Assembly: GCA_024636575.1 (NCBI GenBank)
Contig: JAGXGU010000007.1
Location: 1-7,426 of the forward strand
Source: Altererythrobacter sp.
GTDB taxonomy: Bacteria; Pseudomonadota; Alphaproteobacteria; Sphingomonadales; Sphingomonadaceae
Length of the DNA: 7,426 nucleotides
Direction: 5' to 3'
Below the pieces are notes generated by a model, which saw only the letters and a list, made by a program, of their open reading frames with translations, was not told the origin of the DNA and made no database searches. The position numbers and the translations under genes were made by a program. Position 1 is the stretch's first letter. Each line of letters opens with the position of its first letter. Shown here one piece after another: positions 1 through 4,106 of this stretch.

Positions 1-210
1 GGCCCTACGCCGCTGCTGATCAAGCTGACCAGCCCGGCAGGCCGCCCGATTCAGGCGACCCGCGATCTGCCCGGTTTCTGGCGCGGCAGCTGGCGCGACG
101 TGGTAAAGGATATGAAGGGCCGCTATCCCCGCCACCGCTGGCCGGACGAGCCATGGACCGAAAAGCCGAGCCTGAAGACCAGGAACGCCTTTTCAAGGGA
201 CGAAGGTTGA
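1..210 (+). CDS. hrpB: ATP-dependent helicase HrpB, C-terminal end (partial)
   Basis: Frame 1 is open from the window edge to a TGA at 208-210 and gives the last 69 residues of a protein whose 5' part lies outside. The tail contains SPAGRPIQATRDLPGFWRG, then a KDMKGRYPRHRWPDEPW stretch. This 'P-A-G-R-P-x-Q-x-T-R-D-L-P-G-F-W ... G-R-Y-P-x-H-x-W-P' pattern is what I know as the C-terminal signature of HrpB, a DEAH-box ATP-dependent helicase with a family-specific C-terminal domain. The helicase motifs themselves are not in view. HrpB is thought to act on RNA, but its exact role in most bacteria is poorly defined. The last residues (KPSLKTRNAFSRDEG) form a basic, probably disordered tail. The call is confident for the family; function cannot be judged from this fragment. 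Confidence 0.9.
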   Translation, partial: GPTPLLIKLTSPAGRPIQATRDLPGFWRGSWRDVVKDMKGRYPRHRWPDEPWTEKPSLKTRNAFSRDEG

Positions 211-220
211 TTTAGAGGCT

Positions 221-297
221 CGGTCCGTAATATCGGACCGCAAGCGCGACTGCGCGCCGGCCGGTCAGGCCGAAGCCAAGCGAGCCGTATGGCTCGC
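221..297 (+). other. Cluster of three short hairpins in the hrpB / complex I subunit gap
   Basis: Three inverted repeats lie side by side in the gap at 211-324. The first is CGGTCCG (221-227) with CGGACCG (234-240) around the loop TAATAT. The second is CGGCC (258-262) with GGCCG (268-272). The third is GCGAGCC (280-286) with GGCTCGC (291-297) around GTAT. None is followed by a T run, so none is a standard intrinsic terminator. They may form the 3' end of the hrpB transcript or a structured 5' leader of the next gene. A weak TTGATT (207-212) with TAATAT (228-233) spaced by 15 bases could be a poor promoter, but I would not rely on it. Confidence 0.45.
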
Positions 298-324
298 GCC
301 CGGCGTTTGAGGGACGAAAAGAAA

Positions 325-603
325 ATGACAGCACGTATTTATCAGGTCCCGAAAAGCGCGATGCAATCCGGCCGGGCGATGACCGACAATTGGGTGCTCG
401 AATTCGAGCAGTCCGAGGCACGCAGGCCCGATCCGCTGATGGGATGGACCGGCAGCGCCGACACCCAGGCGCAGGTGCAGCTTACTTTCCCGGACAAGGA
501 TGCCGCGAAGGCCTATGCGGAAAGATACGGGATCGCGGCGCGGGTTTACGCCACGCCGCCCAAGACGCTGAAGATCCAGGCCTACGCCGACAATTTCCGC
601 TAG
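325..603 (+). CDS. NDUFS4-like accessory subunit of respiratory complex I (ETC complex I subunit)
   Basis: The 92-residue protein belongs to the family related to mitochondrial NDUFS4 (the 18-kDa accessory subunit), which alphaproteobacteria share with mitochondria. It is expected to sit on the cytoplasmic arm of NADH:quinone oxidoreductase and to help its assembly or stability. Visible family marks are ARIYQ and a SAMQSGRA segment near the N terminus (3-18), WVLEFE at 23-28, DPLMGWT at 36-42, an LTFPDKDAAKAYAERYGI segment (about 53-70), and the closing YADNF at 87-91. I chose the ATG at 325 because homologues begin just before ARIYQ. An in-frame ATG at 289 would add 12 residues partly encoded by a hairpin. 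A purine-rich stretch (GAGGGACGAAAAGAAA) precedes the chosen start. The gene stands alone here, away from any nuo operon genes. Confidence 0.92.
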   Translation: MTARIYQVPKSAMQSGRAMTDNWVLEFEQSEARRPDPLMGWTGSADTQAQVQLTFPDKDAAKAYAERYGIAARVYATPPKTLKIQAYADNFR

Positions 604-620
604 GGAATTTCGATCCACGC

Positions 621-640
621 GGGGTGGGCTACCGCCCCTT
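621..640 (+). terminator. GC-rich hairpin after the complex I subunit gene
   Basis: GGGGTGG (621-627) pairs with CCGCCCC (632-638), one pair being G-U, around the loop GCTA. It starts 17 bases after the stop codon. Only two T's follow, and they are the first bases of the TTGAAA box used by the next promoter, so it would be a weak or rho-assisted terminator. It may simply insulate the SRP RNA gene from read-through. Confidence 0.45.
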
Positions 641-667
641 GAAATCTCCCTGCAACCCCGCCATATG
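639..667 (+). promoter_or_regulatory. Sigma70-like promoter of the SRP RNA gene
   Basis: TTGAAA (639-644) is followed after exactly 17 bases by CATATG (662-667). The -10 box is poor (three of six bases match TATAAT). Support comes from position: the predicted start at about 674 is where the closing helix of the SRP RNA begins. Confidence 0.5.
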
Positions 668-673
668 CCGAGC

Positions 674-761
674 GGGAGTCGGGTGGACGTTTGCGTTCGC
701 CAACCTGGTCAGGTCCGGAAGGAAGCAGCCACAACGATTTGCGGCGGGTCGCCCGGCTCCT
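674..761 (+). ncRNA. ffs: Signal recognition particle RNA, small bacterial type (4.5S RNA)
   Basis: This RNA pairs with Ffh to form the SRP, which delivers nascent membrane and secreted proteins to FtsY at the inner membrane. The diagnostic apical domain is at 707-730: GGTCAGGTCC, the GGAA tetraloop at 717-720, then GGAAGCAGCC. This is the near-invariant bacterial 4.5S core. Positions 714-716 pair with 721-723 around the tetraloop, and 694-697 (CGTT) with 733-736 (AACG). The ends are set by the closing helix: 675-686 pairs with 749-760 as an unbroken helix with three G-U pairs. That gives about 88 bases, in line with the short SRP RNA lacking an Alu domain. Both ends may be off by a few bases. 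I see no intrinsic terminator just downstream. The gene lies upstream of dnaX. Confidence 0.95.
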
Positions 762-767
762 TCTCCA

Positions 768-980
768 TCATTCCAAAGAAACGCCCAGCCGCGCCGCTTC
801 GCGCGTCTCTTCCGCAGCGGCAACGCCCTCGGGGATCGGGAACATTTCCGTTAGCATTTCCAGTGCGGCAAGGGGGCCGCCGCCAGCGCAAGCAGCGGCA
901 AGGCGAATCAGGTAGTCAGGTGCATTGGGCCTCCACGGGCAGCTGAAATTCTCTGCATCCGCGCATAAGTTGCCGGGCAA
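768..980 (-). CDS. Possible small protein or gene remnant of unknown function
   Basis: Read on the minus strand, this stretch ends in TGA at 768-770. The part nearest the stop looks coding: it contains NAPDYLIRLAAACAGG, then PLAALEMLTEMFPIPEGV, then AAAEETREAARLG. The composition is amphipathic and alanine-rich with regular codon use, unlike the Arg/Pro-rich chance frames around it. No good start exists. A TTG at 978-980 would give 70 residues but has no properly spaced ribosome binding site. The next in-frame ATG is at 1295, deep inside dnaX on the opposite strand, which is unlikely. The piece may be the surviving 3' end of a decayed gene, a small unannotated gene, or chance. I do not recognise the family. 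Confidence 0.3.
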   Translation of the reverse strand: MPGNLCADAENFSCPWRPNAPDYLIRLAAACAGGGPLAALEMLTEMFPIPEGVAAAEETREAARLGVSLE

Positions 981-1018
981 CCTTCGACAAGCAGGCTTGG
1001 AGCCCTTAGATAGCTTGC

Positions 1019-2869
1019 ATGAACGATTCTGGGGACATGTCAGGCGATCCCGCGCCCTCTGACCAGGGCGCCGATGCCTTATCCGCTGCAGAGCTGGAGG
1101 CAGCGGGCCAATCGGCCATGTTCGGTGATGCGCCCAAACCGACGCCATCGGCGGCAAACCCCGCGGCTGCCGCGCCGCCTGCCCCTGTATCAAGCGATGC
1201 GCAGCCTTACCGCGTTCTCGCCCGCAAATACCGGCCGCAGACCTTTTCGCAGCTGATCGGGCAGGAACCGATGGTCCGCACGCTGGCCAATGCAATTGCG
1301 CGGGACCGGCTGGCGCATGCCTTCCTGATGACCGGTGTTCGCGGGGTTGGCAAAACCTCCACCGCGCGGCTGATCGCCAAGGCGCTCAACTGCATCGGGC
1401 CGGACGGGCAAGGCGGGCCGACCATCGATCCATGCGGCCAGTGCGAGCCCTGTGTGGCGATCGCAGAGGGCCGCCATATGGACGTGATCGAGATGGACGC
1501 GGCCAGCCACACCGGCGTGGACGATGTCCGCGAAATCATCGAAGCCGTGCGCTATTCCGCCGTATCCGCGCGTTACAAGATCTACATCATCGACGAAGTC
1601 CACATGCTGTCGCGCAATGCTTTCAATGCCTTGCTGAAGACACTTGAGGAACCGCCCGCGCATGTGAAGTTCCTGTTCGCGACCACCGAAGTCGACAAAT
1701 TGCCCGTCACCGTGCTCAGCCGGACGCAGCGGTTCGATCTTCGGCGCATCCATGCCGAACAGCTCGAAGCGCATTTCGCGATGATCTGCGAGAAGGAAGG
1801 CGTCGAGGCGGAGGGGGAGGCGCTGCACATGATCGCCGCCGCCGCGGAAGGTTCGGTGCGGGACGGGCTGTCGATTCTCGACCAGGCGATCGCCCACGCC
1901 GATCTGGACAAGGCGAATGAAGATGGCGGGAAAGTCACCGCCGCCCGCGTGCGAAGCATGCTCGGGCTGGCGGACAAGACCGCGCAGCGCCGCCTGCTTG
2001 GCGATATCCTCGGCGGTGACGCCAAGGCGCTGCTGGCGGGCATCGGTGACCAATACGCGCTTGGCGTAGAGCCGCTGGCGCTGATGCGCGGCTTGATGGA
2101 TCTGGTCCACCGGATCACCGTGGCGCAGGTCAGCGGCGGGCAGCCGGATGCACCATCGGCGGAAGAACGCACCGCCTTGCACGATTGGGCGGGAAAATTG
2201 TCCGCCGGGCAGCTTCACCGGCTGTGGCAATTGCTGCTGAAAGGGCATGATGAAGTTCGCGGCGCGCCCGATCCGCTGGTTTCCGCGCAAATGGCGCTGC
2301 TGCGCGTGCTGCACGCCGCCGATTTGCCCGATCCCGGGAAACTGGCGAAAAAGCTGGAGCAATTGGGGCAGGGCGGCGCAGTGGCGGCCAATGCGCCCGC
2401 GCCCGGCGCCACTTCCGGTTCGACCGCACAAGCTGGCGGGGCACCGCAAGCAGCAGACGCAGCCAATGCCGATCCCTACCTGAAATGGGAAGAATTCATC
2501 GGCTGGCTGGAAGGGCGCGGCCACATGCAATTGGGCGCGAAGCTGAGGATGCAAGCTTTTCCGATTGAAATTTCCTCCGGCCTGTTGCGCTTTGGCCTGG
2601 CAAAGGGTTTTGCCGAAAATCTGGAACGGGAATTGCGCGAAACGCTGGCCAAACTGGCCGCGCACAGCTGGACCGTGACGCAGGAAGATGGCGAACCGGG
2701 CCTGTCGCTACTTGAACGTGCGGCTGCGGCACGCGAAATAGAAGCAGGGCGGATCAAGGCCGATCCTCTGGTCGCCGCGACCCTGGCAGCCTTTCCCGGC
2801 GCGGAGATCGTTTCGGACGAACCCGCCAACATCAATGAACAGGCACCCCCGTGGAGCCGCAACGCATAA
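1019..2869 (+). CDS. dnaX: DNA polymerase III clamp loader subunit tau (tau/gamma)
   Basis: This AAA+ ATPase forms the core of the clamp loader that places the beta clamp on DNA; the full-length tau form also links two polymerases and the helicase. The 616 residues begin with a low-complexity, Ala/Pro-rich extension (about 1-60). The ATPase follows: Walker A GVRGVGKT at 106-113, zinc-binding cysteines at 125, 139, 142 and 145, Walker B IIDEVH (190-195), sensor 1 FATTE (220-224) and an arginine-finger motif SRTQRF (234-239), where many relatives have SRC. A collar domain runs to about 450. A Gly/Ala-rich linker (about 450-483) leads into the tau-specific C-terminal domain (about 484-616), so this frame encodes tau. 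A GCG-AAA-AAG run at codons 443-445 resembles the E. coli slippery site but lacks the leading A. The ATG at 1019 has no clear ribosome binding site; ATG 1037 is an alternative. ybaB follows 11 bases after the stop. Confidence 0.97.
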   Translation: MNDSGDMSGDPAPSDQGADALSAAELEAAGQSAMFGDAPKPTPSAANPAAAAPPAPVSSDAQPYRVLARKYRPQTFSQLIGQEPMVRTLANAIARDRLAHAFLMTGVRGVGKTSTARLIAKALNCIGPDGQGGPTIDPCGQCEPCVAIAEGRHMDVIEMDAASHTGVDDVREIIEAVRYSAVSARYKIYIIDEVHMLSRNAFNALLKTLEEPPAHVKFLFATTEVDKLPVTVLSRTQRFDLRRIHAEQLEAHFAMICEKEGVEAEGEALHMIAAAAEGSVRDGLSILDQAIAHADLDKANEDGGKVTAARVRSMLGLADKTAQRRLLGDILGGDAKALLAGIGDQYALGVEPLALMRGLMDLVHRITVAQVSGGQPDAPSAEERTALHDWAGKLSAGQLHRLWQLLLKGHDEVRGAPDPLVSAQMALLRVLHAADLPDPGKLAKKLEQLGQGGAVAANAPAPGATSGSTAQAGGAPQAADAANADPYLKWEEFIGWLEGRGHMQLGAKLRMQAFPIEISSGLLRFGLAKGFAENLERELRETLAKLAAHSWTVTQEDGEPGLSLLERAAAAREIEAGRIKADPLVAATLAAFPGAEIVSDEPANINEQAPPWSRNA

Positions 2870-2880
2870 GGAATTCCCCC

Positions 2881-3219
2881 ATGCAATCGATGGAAGAAAT
2901 GATCCAGGCGGCGCAGAAGGCGGCCGAAACGATCCAGGCGCAGATGAATGAAATGCAGGTCAAGCTCGACAATATCGAGGTTGAAGGCAGCTCTGGCGGC
3001 GGAGTGGTAAAGGTTCGCTGCACCGCCAAGGGCCGGATGCTCGGCGTCCAGATCGACGACAGCCTGATGGTCCCGACGGAAAAGCAGATGCTCGAAGACC
3101 TCATCACCGCCGCCTTCAACGACGCCCGAGACAAGGCGGACCGCGTTTCGAACGAACAGCTGAAGGAAATGCAGGGCGGAATGGGCCTGCCACCAGGGTT
3201 CAAATTGCCGGGGATGTAA
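2881..3219 (+). CDS. ybaB: YbaB/EbfC family nucleoid-associated DNA-binding protein
   Basis: YbaB/EbfC proteins are small dimeric DNA-binding proteins that coat or organise the nucleoid; they are commonly encoded just after dnaX. The 112-residue product has the expected layout: an N-terminal helix (MQSMEEMIQAAQKAAETIQ, onward through QMNEMQ), the central sheet with VEGSSGGGVVKVRCTAKG, VQIDDSL, then a C-terminal helix and a Gly/Pro/Met-rich end (GGMGLPPGFKLPGM). The ATG at 2881 is preferred because AAGGA (2868-2872) lies 8 bases before it and overlaps the dnaX stop codon, which also points to co-transcription or translational coupling. An in-frame ATG at 2851 would overlap the end of dnaX and add ten residues not typical of the family. 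recR, the usual third gene of this cluster, does not follow. Confidence 0.95.
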   Translation: MQSMEEMIQAAQKAAETIQAQMNEMQVKLDNIEVEGSSGGGVVKVRCTAKGRMLGVQIDDSLMVPTEKQMLEDLITAAFNDARDKADRVSNEQLKEMQGGMGLPPGFKLPGM

Positions 3220-3251
3220 TGGCGGCTATTGGGTGGTGAGCAGACCTTGGT

Positions 3252-3686
3252 TCAAAAAGATGTGAAGCCTTGAAAAAGTGAGCTGTTGCAAATCACGCGA
3301 TTGCCATCCTCAGACGGGCGTTCATTTTGAACGGCGACGATAAATCGTCGAGCGTAATCATCGTTCGTGAACCCTGAGCGAAACGATGCTTCGTTCGCAT
3401 TGCAGGCAACAATTTCGAGAGTGTCCGGGTCACTCCATTTGTAGCCAATCTGCGAGCCGCCTTTGATTTCGGCAAGATTTTCAACATCTTTTCCGAATAC
3501 CTGAGCAGATATCGCTAGTCGATTGCTGCAGCAGCTTCCGAGGTCGGTTTTTGTCACAAAGAGAATGATGTCTCCGTCTGGAGATACCACTCTTTGCAAC
3601 GGCTCTGGACTATCGGCGCACGCCGCCATGACAAAAACAAGTCCAATGATCACTGGACGATACGAGTGTCTATCCTTGATAAGCAT
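3252..3686 (-). CDS. Predicted small lipoprotein of unknown family
   Basis: The 144-residue product begins with a basic n-region (MLIKDRHSYR), a hydrophobic stretch (VIIGLVFVM) and a lipobox-like MAAC with the lipid cysteine at 23, followed by ADS. It would be exported and acylated. The mature part has an SPDG motif (35-38), a TDLGSCC turn with adjacent cysteines at 52-53, a YKWSDPDTLEI segment (82-92), and further cysteines at 95 and 133, giving four that could form disulfides. The 'SPDG ... Cys ... W-x-D/S-x-x-x-L-x-I' order resembles small uncharacterised lipoproteins I have seen, but I cannot name a family. An in-frame ATG at 3740 has a better ribosome binding site (GGGA, 8 bases before) but would put 18 extra residues ahead of the signal peptide. 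GC is about 45-50% in sampled lines, against about 67% in a sampled lon line, suggesting later arrival. It converges on ybaB. Confidence 0.72.
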   Translation of the reverse strand: MLIKDRHSYRPVIIGLVFVMAACADSPEPLQRVVSPDGDIILFVTKTDLGSCCSNRLAISAQVFGKDVENLAEIKGGSQIGYKWSDPDTLEIVACNANEASFRSGFTNDDYARRFIVAVQNERPSEDGNRVICNSSLFQGFTSF

Positions 3687-3740
3687 AAAGCCGACATCGC
3701 ACGCCGAGTGAAAGGCCGCTAGTGGGTCGTTAGCTGCCAT

Positions 3741-4106
3741 TCCACTTTTCCCAGTTTTCGCCGCTCAACAAAGCTGCAGGGTTTCCTACACGCTCCCGCC
3801 GCATTACCTTTGGCGCCATGTTCAAACATCGAACCTCACTTCCAATCCCTGCGCATGAATATTACGCCGGACTGCCCGAATATTTTATTTTCCTGACAGG
3901 CCGAAACTGTCACCTCACCGCCGGCAAACCCGCAGAATTCCGCCCTGCGCGGTGCCGGACAGGAAATGTTGGATGTGTCACTTGTGTAACCCTGACTGGC
4001 CCGTCCACAGCTAAGGAAGGGTATGGCTTGCGGCCCGCCGCCACCGTTACCATATTGCCACCAAGCAAGAGCGGTCCGCCGCCGTACAGAAAATCGGAAG
4101 TCAGAT
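3741..4106. other. Gene-poor region between the lipoprotein gene and lon
   Basis: I see no convincing gene in these 366 bases. The left half (3741-3970) holds nothing I can assign beyond a short inverted repeat, GTTC-N7-GAAC at 3820-3834. A plus-strand frame opens at ATG 3818, but it runs 83 bases into lon in another frame and its product shows no domain, so I do not count it as a gene. The right part (about 3970-4106) should carry the lon control region: a Shine-Dalgarno-like AAGGA at 4013-4017 before an in-frame ATG at 4023, a heat-shock-like promoter at 4027-4055, and the ribosome binding site GGAAG at 4096-4100. Confidence 0.6.
4027..4055 (+). promoter_or_regulatory. Candidate heat-shock (RpoH, sigma32) promoter of lon
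   Basis: CTTG (4027-4030) is followed after 17 bases by TACCATAT (4048-4055), close to the sigma32 pattern CTTG...CCCCATNT. Transcription would start near 4062 and leave a leader of about 45 bases with the lon ribosome binding site. lon is a classic heat-shock gene in proteobacteria, which makes this site plausible, but the -10 box is imperfect and no second line of evidence is available. Confidence 0.4.

Noticed and set aside
665..946. Plus-strand open frames across the SRP RNA and the following gap
   Set aside because: They overlap the SRP RNA core, have no conserved protein features and are explained by GC-rich chance frames.
981..1295. Extension of the minus-strand stretch at 768-980 up to ATG 1295
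   Set aside because: This part is antisense to the N terminus of DnaX and its product is Arg/Pro-rich noise, unlike the part near the stop.
1190..2665. Long minus-strand open frame (491 codons) opposite dnaX
   Set aside because: Its product is rich in Gln, Arg, His and Gly with no domain, as expected from the antisense of a GC-rich gene. dnaX on the plus strand is fully supported by motifs.
3820..3834. GTTC-N7-GAAC as a possible LexA (SOS) box
   Set aside because: The alphaproteobacterial LexA site I know is a direct repeat, GTTC-N7-GTTC. Here the second half is inverted, and no SOS gene is adjacent.
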